Part shown: one piece after another, positions 6,218-13,787 of the stretch
How positions within the stretch are numbered: the stretch's first letter is position 1
How the letters are laid out: each line of letters starts with the position of its first letter
DNA from: Nitrospira sp. UBA5699
GTDB lineage: Bacteria; Nitrospirota; Nitrospiria; Nitrospirales; Nitrospiraceae
Assembly: GCA_002420105.1 (NCBI GenBank)
Contig: DIHJ01000091.1
Coordinates: 1 to 13,787 of the forward strand
DNA: 13,787 nt
Reading direction: 5' to 3'
The notes under the pieces: model-generated
What the model was told of the DNA's origin: nothing
Seen by the model: the letters and a program-made list of their open reading frames with translations, nothing else
Database searches by the model: none
Program-made: the position numbers and the translations under genes

Positions 6218-9200
6218 TTACTGCCAGCTGGCTGCCAGGACGGTCTGCACATCCTGCGGCCGCTGTTCGATCGCCTGATCCCAGGTCAGCCCCGTCTGCA
6301 GGCTGAACGAGGCCATCGCCTGAATGAGTTGATCGACCTGCGTGCTTAACAGCGTATGACCGTTGCCCGTCTGGATCGTCTCAATGCGGTTCGACGAACC
6401 GCCGTACCAGTTCTGAATCGTAACTGAGTCCGTTGAACCGTGCAGGGACAACCGAAGATCGCCGGCTTGCCGACTGATGACGAGATCGAGCGGATCGATG
6501 TCCGCGTCATAGAGCAGCTTATCCGCCGACCCGCTGTTGTCCTGCACGAGGTCCTGACCGTCCCCGCGTCCGACGAGAAACGTATCGTTGCCGCCGCCGC
6601 CGATGAGCGTGTCATTGCCCCACCCGCCACGGAGTGTATCGGCGCCGCCGGCGCCGCTCAGCATATTGTTGGCGCTATTGCCCGTGAGCAGGTTGGCCGA
6701 TCCGTTACCGGTGCCGTTAATCACGGCACTTCCGATCAGCGTGAGATGCTCGACGTTTGAGCCCAACGTCCAGGAAACCGAGCTCTGCACCGTATCTGTC
6801 CCGCCGCTGCCGGACTCCACGACCGTATCGCCGGCTCCGACGACATAGATATCATTGCCCGCCCCACCCACCAGTGTGTTCGCAGCGCTGTTCCCTGTGA
6901 GTATGTTGCTGAGGCCGTTGCCGATCCCGTTGATCGCAGCAGATCCCGTCAACGTCAGGTTTTCGACGTTCGCCGTCAAATAATAAGTCAGGCGGCTCTC
7001 CACAGTATCAATGCCCTGGCCTGCCAGCTCCACCACCACATCGCCGCTGTTTTCCACGACGTAGGTGTCGTCACCGGCAAGCCCCGCCATCACATCCGCC
7101 CCTGCTCCTCCGTCGAGCCTGTTTGCCGCGTCGTTGCCGGTCAGCCCATTGCCAAGAGCGTTCCCGATGCCGTCGATCGCAGCCGCGCCGGTAAGGAAGA
7201 GCAGCTCGACATTGTCACCGAGCGTCGTCGTCGCAGTGCTCAGCACGGTATCGATGCCTTCGCTCTCCAACTCCGTCACCACATCGGCCGGATCATCGAC
7301 CACATAGATATCGCTCCCCTCCCCGCCGGCCATCGCATCAGCTCCGGCCCCGCCGTCCAACAGGTCGCTGCCCCCGAGGCCTGTGAGCGTGTCGTCTCCC
7401 CGCCCTCCGGTCAGTACATCGCTGCCGGCTGTTCCCATGATAGTTTGCGGGAGCGGCCCCGATACCGTGAGGAAGAACAGCCCGGTGGCGGTCAGGGATT
7501 CCGAATCCGTGGCTGTGACGGATACCTGATAGCTGCCGGCATCACCGGCGCCGGGCGTCCCGCTGAACGTTTGCGAAGCGGAATTGAAGGTCAGCCACGC
7601 GGGCAGCGGATTGCCATCGCCGAGCATGGCGTTGTAAGTCAAATGATCCCCATGGATCACGTCTTCGTCCGTGAAAGTCGTGTCCGGAATCGTCAACGTG
7701 AAGGCCGAATCCTCTGCTGCACTCTGATCCGCAATCGGAGCCGCTACCATGGGGGCGTCATTCACGTTCTGAATCGCCAGCGTGAAGCCGGTCGACGCAC
7801 TCAGGCTGCCTTGATCCGTCGCCGTCACGGTAATTGCCATTGTTCCCACATCGCTGTTGAGCGGGACCCCGCTGAATGTCCGGCTGTCCGCATCGAATCC
7901 CAGCCAGCCGGGCAAGGCGGCGCCATCGGCCAGAGCAGCGCTGTAGGTCAGTTCGTCCCCGTGGATGAGGTCCACATCCGCAAAGGTGGACGCAGGCAAG
8001 GTCAAGGAAAAGGCCGTGTCTTCCCGCGCCGTCTGATCGGCCGGCGACATGGCCACGGTCGGCGCATGGTTCGAAGCGGACGGAACCTGCTCGGCCAGAT
8101 TTACCGTGCTACCGTCGGCAAATGTCATGGTTTCCACCACCACCGAGCCCGACGCTCCGGTCGGATCAAAACCGATCAGCCGCAGCCGGTCCGTACTGCT
8201 CCCCACCTGGATCGTCAGCGTCTGCGCCGCTTCGTCGTACGTGAGCGTGAGGTCGCTCAGGACGATCCCGGCCCCGAACTGAATGCGATTCTTCTCGCCG
8301 GCGAGCGTCACATCTTCGATCGTGTCCATCCCGTCACCGAGACGGAAAACATAGGTGTCGGATCCCTCGCCGCCGAGCAGCGTGTCGTTCCCCATGCCGC
8401 CGTCGAGCAGATCGTCGCCGCCGAATCCCTCCAGCCAATCGCTCCCGTCCAGACCTGCAATCGTATTCGCACGGGCATTCCCGCGTAGCAGATCTGCCGC
8501 CTCCGTGCCGGACAAATCCGCCAACCGGCCGGCGATCGCGAGTGCGTCCCACACCGTCCCGTCGGCAAGCCGAATCTGTTCCAGTTGGTAGGCACTCACG
8601 GTCTTGCCGATGAAGCTGAACAACGGCCGGACGAAAATCGGCGCAAAGTGGGATTGTACCGTCAGCCGATCCGCCGTTCCCTCGATACCGATCGTCAGAT
8701 TGTCACCTGCGCGGCCCAGGCGCACATCGCTTGGCGCGACCGACGGCCCGAGAATCAACGTGTCAGTGATAGGCTCTCCCGTGAAATCGAAATCCAGGAT
8801 CTGATCGGAGCCGCCTCCGCGATCAAATGAATAGGTATTGGCCTGATAGGCGCCGATCATGGTGGCGCCGAACATGCCCGGCCCCCACACCGTGCCGTCT
8901 GCAAACTCGAAGCGTTCCACCTGGGAAGGGGCGACATAGTAGGGGTTGCCTCCAACCGTCACGGTCAGACCGGGCTGAACAATGTTCGATGAGAAAAGAT
9001 AATTGCCCTGGTTAAACGCTACCGAATAGAAGGAAGGAATCTTGAGGGTATCGGGCGTGCCGTCGAGGCTCAGGACAAGATCGTCTCCCTGACGTTCCCA
9101 ACTCACCTGGTCGGGCGTCACATCCGCCGTAAACTGCACGGCATCGGCCGTTCCGCCAGGGAAATACGGCTCTCCGCCCGGATCGTTTTCGACGATCGTA

Positions 9201-12200
9201 TCGTGATCATATCCGCGACCGAACCGATACCAACGGCCATTGATCAGCCGATCGTCGCCCCCGCCGCCATCGAGGGTGCTGTCGCCCGCACCGCGCAGCT
9301 CATTCGCCATCCCATTGCCCGTCGCCGTCAATCCATTCCCGGACAGCGACACGTTCTCCACATGATCCGGCAGGAGATAACTGACGTAGGCGCGGACGCT
9401 GTCGATGCCGGCGTCGGCCTCTTCCGTTACCAGATCCAACGCGCTGTCGATTTCATAGGTGTCATCTCCGGCACCGCCGACGAGAACGGAATCCTCCGTC
9501 TCCAAGGCTTCGTTCCCGCTATCCAAGTAATCGTCACCGGCATCTCCATACAGAGATTCCAGGCCATCTGGAGCGGACAACGAGAAGGCCGCAAAGCCCT
9601 CGTCGCCGTCTCCAATAAATGCCCGCAATCCGGCAAACAGACGATCATGGCCCTCGCCGCCACGGACCACGTCGAAACCGGCCCCGCCATCGAGCGTGTC
9701 GGCGCCGCCCCCGCCATCGAGAACATCGTTACCGTCCTCCCCGAACAATGCGTCGTCGCCGATACCGCCGAGCAGCGTGTCATCGCCCTTTCCACCGTAC
9801 AGCGTATCGTTTCCAGCCTCGCCGTCGAGATAATCGTCGCCGCCGGTGGTAGCAAGACCGTTCTGAGGATTCACATCGCCATAGAGGGTGTCGTCGCCGG
9901 TCCCCGCGTAGAGCGTGTCGTGGCCTGCGCCCCCTTCCAACAGATCGTTCCCCTCGCCCCCGTCGAGGAGATCGTCGCTGCCGAGATCGAGCAACAGATT
10001 CGTATAGTCCCCTGCGAGCCAATCCGCGCCAACACCGCCGACGAGAATATCGGCGCCGCCTCCCCCGAATAGAAAATCGTTGCCGGGGCCGCCGTCGAGA
10101 AAGTCGGTGCCGTCTGCCGAGGCATCATACCCGCCGGCCCGATTGGGGCCGTCGCCGAAGAGACCGTCATTGCCATCCCCTCCCGTCAATACATCGCCGC
10201 CGGCCCCGCCCTGGAGATCGTCGAAGAAATCTCCGTCCCCGCCGTAGAGCACATCGTCGCCTTCGCCGCCGACGAGCAGGTCGATTTCCGTCCCTCCGTC
10301 CAGGATATCGCTGCCGGGCCCGCCGGAGATGACGTCGCTCCCTGCTCCGCCTTCCACATAATCGCTACCGCCATCGCCCAAGGCACTCGCATCGCCATCG
10401 GCTTCGATGTGATCGTTCCCCGCCCCGCCGAAGAGACGGTCCGTTCCATTGCCGCCGAACAGGATGTCGTTGCCGTCTCCTCCATCGAGGTAATCGTCCC
10501 CCGGCATCAACTCGCCCACATCGCCGTCCAGGGTGTCGTTGCCGGCCCCGCCGAAGAGACGATCATGACCCGCATCCCCGAAGATGCTGTCGTCACCCTC
10601 GTCACCGGAAATGAAATCGTTGCCTACATCGCTGAAAATCTGATCGTTGCCGCCGAGTCCCTGTACCACGTTGTTCGCCGGTCCCTCCATCAGGACGCGG
10701 TTATCCGATTCGTCGAAGGCCGGAACCGTTGCTCCGTTCATGCTCACCGTAAAGTCGTCGTTGGTCCGTACAGGAAATTCGTTCGAATAGTCGGGATCGG
10801 CCGGGGCGGCCGTCAGGCGAAGACCTAACTGCCCGCCGACAAAATCCCGGACAATCAGTCCTCCGCCACTCCCCTGTATGCTGCTGATGGTCAAAGTCGT
10901 ACCGGAGAGGACGTAACGAAACTCCTGATCGAGGCTGGCATAGGTATTCGGCGCATCGCCGGGTTTGCGGACACCGCCTTGCAGTTGGCGCTGATCGAAC
11001 TCGATCGTGCCGAGACCGTCGCTGTCGATGATCGTATCCTGACCATCACGGCTCCCGACGTAGTAGATGTCGCCGCCCGAATTACCGCGCAGTTCATCCG
11101 CATCAAGGCCGCCCGTGAGGCGATCTTCGCCGGCCCCGCCAAACAGGTCATCGCCGCCCGCCCCGCCAAAGAGCCGGTCGCGTCCCTCGCCGGCATCGAG
11201 CGTATCGTTATCCCCATTCCCTTCCAGATAATCGTCGCCGCCGAGGCCTGTAAGAATATCGTCACCGCCCCCGCCGTAAAGATGGTCGGCGAAGCTTTGA
11301 CCGACAAGATCGATATCGCCGCCTGGACCACCGAACAGAAAGTGCCGGCTCTCGGTGGCAGAGGCGGGGATGTCGTATGTGAGTGCGCCATCCTGATAGT
11401 GGCTGCCATCGGAAGAATGCTCACCATTTGTCAGATTCAATTCAATCTTGGTTTGAAGGAATGCCGCGCGGTCGGTGAGATACTGCTCCGTCATCTCGCC
11501 AAACCCCGTGGCGGGGTTAAAGAGCATCAACGCTCCATTCGCAGTATGGCCCAAGCTCTGATAATCGGCGCCGATGACGACAAAGGGATTCAGGGCCTTG
11601 AGCGCGTAGCGAAACGCCAGGCCGCGCTCGGTATCCTGCAAGGCTTCCGCAACGACCTGATCGGATGTCACCAGGGGGAGTGCTTTAGGCTTTCCTCCCA
11701 CTACGCCCATCTCAACAAACGGCTCGATAGTGATCGTCGCGCCATCGAAGGCCGCCTTCACCGCGGCAACATGCTCATAGAACGGGTTGCGAAATGCGAG
11801 CGAGCCGAAATCACCGGTTTGTCGCCCAGACCGGGTCGGCGTGTAATTCGGGACGAAGAGTTGGCCCAAGGCATCCAGAGCGTTTTCAAGGGTATTGCCT
11901 TCGGCAACACCAGACGTCCCCACGAACCCTGACGCCAATTGATTCGAGGAGGCAGCAAAGATGGCTTCTATGTCCGTTCGAGTAAGGGCGGGAGCGACCG
12001 CTTGAAACAGCTCTTGCGTCGCCAAGGAATCGACGATGAGCGTAATGCTGTGCGTGGTGCCGAAAGCGCCATCCGCACCAAAGAACCCGCCGAAGCCATC
12101 GAAATCCGGCTGATCCTCAACAAAGACGCGAATCTCCGCTGCATGGTTGCCGGAATTCGCAACGTACTCCGTATCACCTTGCATCGCATGGCCGACGATC

Positions 12201-13141
12201 TGGGTGATGAGACCGAAAGCGTCGTCGGTTCGCGGAATATCGGAGAAGGCTCGCGAGACGGGTGAGAAATCCTCTTCAACGACTTGTTTGGCCCAGAGGT
12301 AGCGGGCATCTGCATACACACTCAGCGTGGAGCCACTCGCCCACGGGTCCCATGCCGGATCTTGCTGCCAAGCCAGCAACGCCGCATTCAGCGATGGGGG
12401 CCACAATTCTACCGGTGTCCCCTCGTCAATCCCCGCCATCGGGTTGGTAAGCACTTCGGTCAGACGGGTAATCATCTTGCGAATTCGATCAGCTTCAACC
12501 GTCTCTGCCTGTTGCCCGCCAGAAAACTCGCCACGACCTGGCCCATTGAAGGTGTAGGTATGCCCAAACGAGAATGTATCGTTCGTCTCGAAGGCATGCA
12601 GCTCGGTGAACACGGTGGCGAGATGGGCGCCCAAGGAATAGCCGGTGACATTCAGGATAGCGCCTGGTGGCAGAGAGTTTTTTACGGTCGACTGGTAGTA
12701 GTTTTCCATTGCGGCCAGCTGGCCGAAGGCAAAACCATCGGTGAAGATCTCACCATCCGCTCCAGTGAGGAAGAGTCCGTTCGCCCCGTCCCGTTCATAG
12801 TCGCCACCATCGGCTTGGTGTTCAAATTCGGTGCTGCGGAAGGACAGCGTGAAGTTATTGGTACCGATCTCCTGCATCAAGGTAGCGGAAAACCCCGTCG
12901 CATCGTTGGCGTGTTGGTCGATGATTTGATAGCGCTGGACAAATGCCTGGGCTTGCCCTTGCGCGAGCGTACCCGTGAAGCGGGTAAAACCTGCCTCGGG
13001 AAAGCCTTCTCGATTATTCCCGAGCAGAAGACGTCGCGTAACGTTTTCAGGACTACTCAGATCGATATGATCCAAATAGCTTTCTGCAGCAATTTGCTGC
13101 AGTGCGAATTGCAGCCAAGTTGCGATGTTACTTTGCGGCAT
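6218..13141 (-). CDS. Giant RTX calcium-binding protein with N-terminal lipase-like hydrolase domain, T1SS substrate
   Basis: 2307 residues, numbered from the ATG at 13141. That start is chosen over the upstream ATG (13165) because AAGGAGGG sits eight bases before it and overlaps the upstream codons. Residues 1-590: alpha/beta-hydrolase, lipase-like, with GYSLG (nucleophile Ser169), an oxyanion-type LSFRST near 100-105 and a candidate catalytic His364 in TTHSITLIV. About 615-690, 815-1165 and 1545-1597: GGxGxDxLx calcium-binding nonapeptide blocks. Five haemolysin-associated modules (PF06594-like) begin near 697, 1307, 1441, 1600 and 2191; the first is atypical. Two cadherin/Ig-like domains span 1692-1894. 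VENL-type repeats lie at about 1222-1300 and 1939-2171. The tail (VQTVLAASWQ) resembles uncleaved C-terminal signals of large RTX proteins. I see no cysteine anywhere and no N-terminal signal peptide, both usual for T1SS cargo. Function: secreted hydrolase, adhesin or both; substrate unknown. No HlyC-like acyltransferase is visible in the window. Confidence 0.92.
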   Translation of the reverse strand: MPQSNIATWLQFALQQIAAESYLDHIDLSSPENVTRRLLLGNNREGFPEAGFTRFTGTLAQGQAQAFVQRYQIIDQHANDATGFSATLMQEIGTNNFTLSFRSTEFEHQADGGDYERDGANGLFLTGADGEIFTDGFAFGQLAAMENYYQSTVKNSLPPGAILNVTGYSLGAHLATVFTELHAFETNDTFSFGHTYTFNGPGRGEFSGGQQAETVEADRIRKMITRLTEVLTNPMAGIDEGTPVELWPPSLNAALLAWQQDPAWDPWASGSTLSVYADARYLWAKQVVEEDFSPVSRAFSDIPRTDDAFGLITQIVGHAMQGDTEYVANSGNHAAEIRVFVEDQPDFDGFGGFFGADGAFGTTHSITLIVDSLATQELFQAVAPALTRTDIEAIFAASSNQLASGFVGTSGVAEGNTLENALDALGQLFVPNYTPTRSGRQTGDFGSLAFRNPFYEHVAAVKAAFDGATITIEPFVEMGVVGGKPKALPLVTSDQVVAEALQDTERGLAFRYALKALNPFVVIGADYQSLGHTANGALMLFNPATGFGEMTEQYLTDRAAFLQTKIELNLTNGEHSSDGSHYQDGALTYDIPASATESRHFLFGGPGGDIDLVGQSFADHLYGGGGDDILTGLGGDDYLEGNGDNDTLDAGEGRDRLFGGAGGDDLFGGAGEDRLTGGLDADELRGNSGGDIYYVGSRDGQDTIIDSDGLGTIEFDQRQLQGGVRKPGDAPNTYASLDQEFRYVLSGTTLTISSIQGSGGGLIVRDFVGGQLGLRLTAAPADPDYSNEFPVRTNDDFTVSMNGATVPAFDESDNRVLMEGPANNVVQGLGGNDQIFSDVGNDFISGDEGDDSIFGDAGHDRLFGGAGNDTLDGDVGELMPGDDYLDGGDGNDILFGGNGTDRLFGGAGNDHIEADGDASALGDGGSDYVEGGAGSDVISGGPGSDILDGGTEIDLLVGGEGDDVLYGGDGDFFDDLQGGAGGDVLTGGDGNDGLFGDGPNRAGGYDASADGTDFLDGGPGNDFLFGGGGADILVGGVGADWLAGDYTNLLLDLGSDDLLDGGEGNDLLEGGAGHDTLYAGTGDDTLYGDVNPQNGLATTGGDDYLDGEAGNDTLYGGKGDDTLLGGIGDDALFGEDGNDVLDGGGGADTLDGGAGFDVVRGGEGHDRLFAGLRAFIGDGDEGFAAFSLSAPDGLESLYGDAGDDYLDSGNEALETEDSVLVGGAGDDTYEIDSALDLVTEEADAGIDSVRAYVSYLLPDHVENVSLSGNGLTATGNGMANELRGAGDSTLDGGGGDDRLINGRWYRFGRGYDHDTIVENDPGGEPYFPGGTADAVQFTADVTPDQVSWERQGDDLVLSLDGTPDTLKIPSFYSVAFNQGNYLFSSNIVQPGLTVTVGGNPYYVAPSQVERFEFADGTVWGPGMFGATMIGAYQANTYSFDRGGGSDQILDFDFTGEPITDTLILGPSVAPSDVRLGRAGDNLTIGIEGTADRLTVQSHFAPIFVRPLFSFIGKTVSAYQLEQIRLADGTVWDALAIAGRLADLSGTEAADLLRGNARANTIAGLDGSDWLEGFGGDDLLDGGMGNDTLLGGEGSDTYVFRLGDGMDTIEDVTLAGEKNRIQFGAGIVLSDLTLTYDEAAQTLTIQVGSSTDRLRLIGFDPTGASGSVVVETMTFADGSTVNLAEQVPSASNHAPTVAMSPADQTAREDTAFSLTLPASTFADVDLIHGDELTYSAALADGAALPGWLGFDADSRTFSGVPLNSDVGTMAITVTATDQGSLSASTGFTLAIQNVNDAPMVAAPIADQSAAEDSAFTLTIPDTTFTDEDVIHGDHLTYNAMLGDGNPLPAWLTFNSASQTFSGTPGAGDAGSYQVSVTATDSESLTATGLFFLTVSGPLPQTIMGTAGSDVLTGGRGDDTLTGLGGSDLLDGGAGADAMAGGEGSDIYVVDDPADVVTELESEGIDTVLSTATTTLGDNVELLFLTGAAAIDGIGNALGNGLTGNDAANRLDGGAGADVMAGLAGDDTYVVENSGDVVVELAGQGIDTVESRLTYYLTANVENLTLTGSAAINGIGNGLSNILTGNSAANTLVGGAGNDIYVVGAGDTVVESGSGGTDTVQSSVSWTLGSNVEHLTLIGSAVINGTGNGSANLLTGNSANNMLSGAGGADTLRGGWGNDTLIGGGGNDTFLVGRGDGQDLVQDNSGSADKLLYDADIDPLDLVISRQAGDLRLSLHGSTDSVTIQNWYGGSSNRIETIQTGNGHTLLSTQVDQLIQAMASFSLQTGLTWDQAIEQRPQDVQTVLAASWQ
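6629..7327 (-). repeat. Three tandem VENL-type repeats (72-81 residues)
   Basis: Three head-to-tail protein repeats, each opening with a D[DI]YVV strand, then [GT]IDTV or TDTV, a LG.NVE.L.L strand, TGSAAINGIGNG and LTGN.AAN.L. Individual lengths are about 81, 72 and 80 residues. The second and third are the closest to each other. This region precedes the last beta-roll turns and the terminal haemolysin-associated module and secretion tail. Confidence 0.85.
7460..8068 (-). repeat. Two tandem cadherin/Ig-like domains
   Basis: Two adjacent units of about 100 residues each (8068-7763 and 7762-7460). Both run from N[HD]AP, through AEDSAFTL or REDTAFSLTL, a D-[LV]IHGD-LTY segment, LP.WL.F, .TFSG.P and V[ST]VTATD, to a final beta strand. 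This is the dystroglycan-type cadherin-like / putative Ig pattern (CADG, He_PIG) of bacterial surface and secreted proteins. It suggests a spacer or adhesive region between beta-roll blocks. The two copies are clearly homologous but diverged. Confidence 0.85.
8351..8494 (-). repeat. RTX nonapeptide block 3
   Basis: A short run of about five units (LSGTEAADLLRG, GLDGSDWLEG, GFGGDDLLDG, GMGNDTLLGG, GEGSDTYVF). It leads directly into a haemolysin-associated beta module that opens with RLGDGMDTIED. This order, short beta-roll followed by the DTI-module, recurs at the C-terminal end of the protein. Confidence 0.85.
9239..9478 (-). repeat. Isolated VENL-type repeat copy (copy 0)
   Basis: Encodes an approximately 80-residue unit: a DDTYEID opening, LVTEEADAGIDSVRA, LPDHVENVSLSG, a GNGMANELRG turn and a short RTX ending. 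It is the same module as the three tandem copies near the C-terminus but lies about 1.9 kb upstream of them in the gene. The unit is common in large RTX proteins and acts as structural filler between calcium-binding turns. Confidence 0.75.
9656..10693 (-). repeat. RTX nonapeptide block 2 (main beta-roll region)
   Basis: About 345 residues dominated by GGxGxDxLx units (GGAGNDTLD, GGKGDDTLL, GGGGADTLD and others), interrupted by short loops such as GELMPGDDYLDGG, GDGPNRAGGYDASADGT and GDVNPQNGLATTGG. The 27-base periodicity is strong and the local GC content is high: 40 of 60 bases in 10201-10260. Spacing and sequence of the units vary, consistent with old, diverged repeat expansion and not a recent one. 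Confidence 0.92.
11075..11284 (-). repeat. RTX nonapeptide block 1
   Basis: This part of the RTX gene encodes about eight consecutive GGxGxDxLx-type nonapeptides, such as GGGGDDILT, GLGGDDYLE and GGAGEDRLT. At DNA level they form 27-base imperfect repeats. They should fold as a parallel beta-roll binding a calcium ion per turn. The block directly follows the hydrolase domain, where calcium-driven folding outside the cell could help the enzyme fold. Confidence 0.9.
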
Positions 13142-13787
13142 TTGAATTTCCCTCCTTCTCCACACGCGAACCAGCGGGCTTTAAGACCTCTCTAAGAAGA
13201 TCGAATGTGTAGAAATCAGTTCTTCCCTTTTTGCCTTTCGGACAAGCATGCCCACCTAACCACCAGACACCAGTAAGATTATTACGAACGTCTCCACTCC
13301 GGATGAATCCACGTCGAACTGCCAATACCTCGTTGTTTTGAACATTGAGGACAATCAATTCTCCTCCTGCGATCCCTAGTTCGCGATCATGAGGCCGCGT
13401 AATTCCTCGCCAGACGTAGCCAAATTGGCTTTTGACTGTGGTCGTGGCCTCTTCTAGAAGTGTTTTCTTGTTATCGACGTACTTCGCAATATAGCGCCGG
13501 TAGGCCGAAGAACTTATTGGTCCAGGGGACCGTTCTTCGAGGAACGCATACCCCCCGCGTCTAACGAGCAGCTCTCGTGCATCTCCGCCGCTACCTTCAG
13601 TGACATAGCCATACGGATCCTCCAGCGCGTACAGATGACTCAGTTCATCATCCGTCGCCTCTTTCCGCGGCCGCATCATATACAGACCCTCGATGCTCTC
13701 CGCTGTCTTATAGATGAACTCCCCCGCTTCGGATTTGCAGAGATGCTCGAAGTATTGCTCCGGAGTCATGCCCGGCTTGTACCCGCT
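13128..13787 (-). CDS. Conserved-looking protein of unknown function, 5' end outside the window
   Basis: At least 219 residues. The frame is open to the window edge. The first ATG in view (13769) has no Shine-Dalgarno, and the codons before it (SGYKPG) read as ordinary protein, so the true start is probably upstream. I cannot assign a domain. Visible features: a soluble, charged protein with no signal peptide or membrane helix; an N-terminal helix-like segment TPEQYFEHLCKSEAGEFIYK; a central WRGITRPHDRELGIAGGELI; then LAVRRGFIRSG and a late VWWLGGHACPKG. Two cysteines (in HLCK and HACP) fit a cytoplasmic protein. It does not look like the HlyC acyltransferase found upstream of haemolysins. 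Its stop lies 14 bases inside the RTX gene start, so the two are translationally coupled, and it may be a chaperone, regulator, modifier or self-protection partner (inference). Part of the gene is notably AT-richer than the RTX gene: 83 of 180 bases are G or C in 13201-13380. Confidence 0.8.
   Translation of the reverse strand, partial: SGYKPGMTPEQYFEHLCKSEAGEFIYKTAESIEGLYMMRPRKEATDDELSHLYALEDPYGYVTEGSGGDARELLVRRGGYAFLEERSPGPISSSAYRRYIAKYVDNKKTLLEEATTTVKSQFGYVWRGITRPHDRELGIAGGELIVLNVQNNEVLAVRRGFIRSGDVRNNLTGVWWLGGHACPKGKKGRTDFYTFDLLREVLKPAGSRVEKEGNSNAAK
13150..13157 (-). promoter_or_regulatory. Shine-Dalgarno deciding the RTX gene start
   Basis: On the minus strand AAGGAGGG lies eight bases upstream of the ATG at 13141. 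It sits inside the coding sequence of the upstream gene, whose stop codon (13128-13130) falls just after the RTX start. This strong site rules against the in-frame ATG at 13165 and suggests that ribosomes finishing the upstream gene can restart on the RTX gene. Confidence 0.8.

Noticed and set aside
7445..8488. Plus-strand open frame (about 347 codons) opposite the Ig-like domains
   Set aside because: Arg/Gly/Gln-rich product with no domain, fully antisense to well-defined domains.
9203..10072. Plus-strand open frame (about 289 codons) opposite the main RTX block
   Set aside because: Its periodic, Val/Ala/Ile-rich translation mirrors the 27-base repeat on the other strand; a shadow of the repeats, not a gene.
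9656..10693. Possible CRISPR array suggested by the periodic 27-base repeats
   Set aside because: The repeats are contiguous, imperfect and in frame, without unique spacers; they encode calcium-binding nonapeptides.
10979..11932. Long plus-strand open frame (about 317 codons) across the RTX gene
   Set aside because: It lies antisense to the RTX repeats and hydrolase domain. GC-rich Gly/Asp repeat codons suppress stops on the opposite strand. The product is low in recognisable motifs and the RTX frame is unmistakable.
13128..13787. HlyC-type acyltransferase upstream of the RTX gene
   Set aside because: Position fits but the sequence shows none of the HlyC features I would expect, and the length and motifs differ.

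Overview
The window looks like chromosomal DNA of a GC-rich Gram-negative bacterium. It holds one type I secretion (T1SS) locus: a giant, cysteine-free, calcium-binding RTX protein and a dedicated three-gene exporter of the HlyB/HlyD/TolC type. The outer-membrane component and its signal peptide imply a two-membrane cell envelope. The lineage cannot be settled from the sequence alone; a proteobacterium or a Nitrospira-like organism would fit, and this is only a guess. No rRNA, tRNA, insertion sequence or CRISPR array was seen.

Layout, right to left along the minus strand: (1) at the right edge, a conserved-looking protein of unknown function whose 5' end runs off the window (13128-13787). (2) It overlaps by 14 bases the start of a 2307-residue RTX protein (6218-13141). 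That protein has an N-terminal alpha/beta-hydrolase (lipase-like) domain with a GYSLG nucleophile elbow, several blocks of GGxGxDxLx calcium-binding nonapeptides, repeated haemolysin-associated beta modules, two tandem cadherin/Ig-like domains, four copies of an approximately 75-80-residue VENL-type repeat, and a C-terminal secretion tail. (3) After a plus-strand interruption comes the exporter operon: HlyB-type ABC transporter (2802-5024), HlyD-type periplasmic adaptor (1394-2785) and TolC-type outer-membrane channel (20-1375), separated by only 16 and 18 bases.

Between the RTX gene and its presumed exporter, on the opposite strand, lies a compact two-gene cassette: an MNT nucleotidyltransferase with an intact GSX10DXD motif (5341-5673) and an overlapping HEPN protein (5663-6070). 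A near-consensus sigma70 promoter precedes it. This is the arrangement of MNT/HEPN toxin-antitoxin-like modules.

Likely working model (inference): the RTX hydrolase is made in the cytoplasm, kept unfolded at low calcium, exported in one step through HlyB-HlyD-TolC by its uncleaved C-terminal signal, and folds outside on binding calcium. The upstream unknown protein is translationally coupled to it and may be a partner. The MNT-HEPN pair is probably functionally independent. The most interesting points are the unknown coupled partner, the cassette nested inside the secretion locus, and the loss of both C39 catalytic positions (Cys and His) in the exporter.
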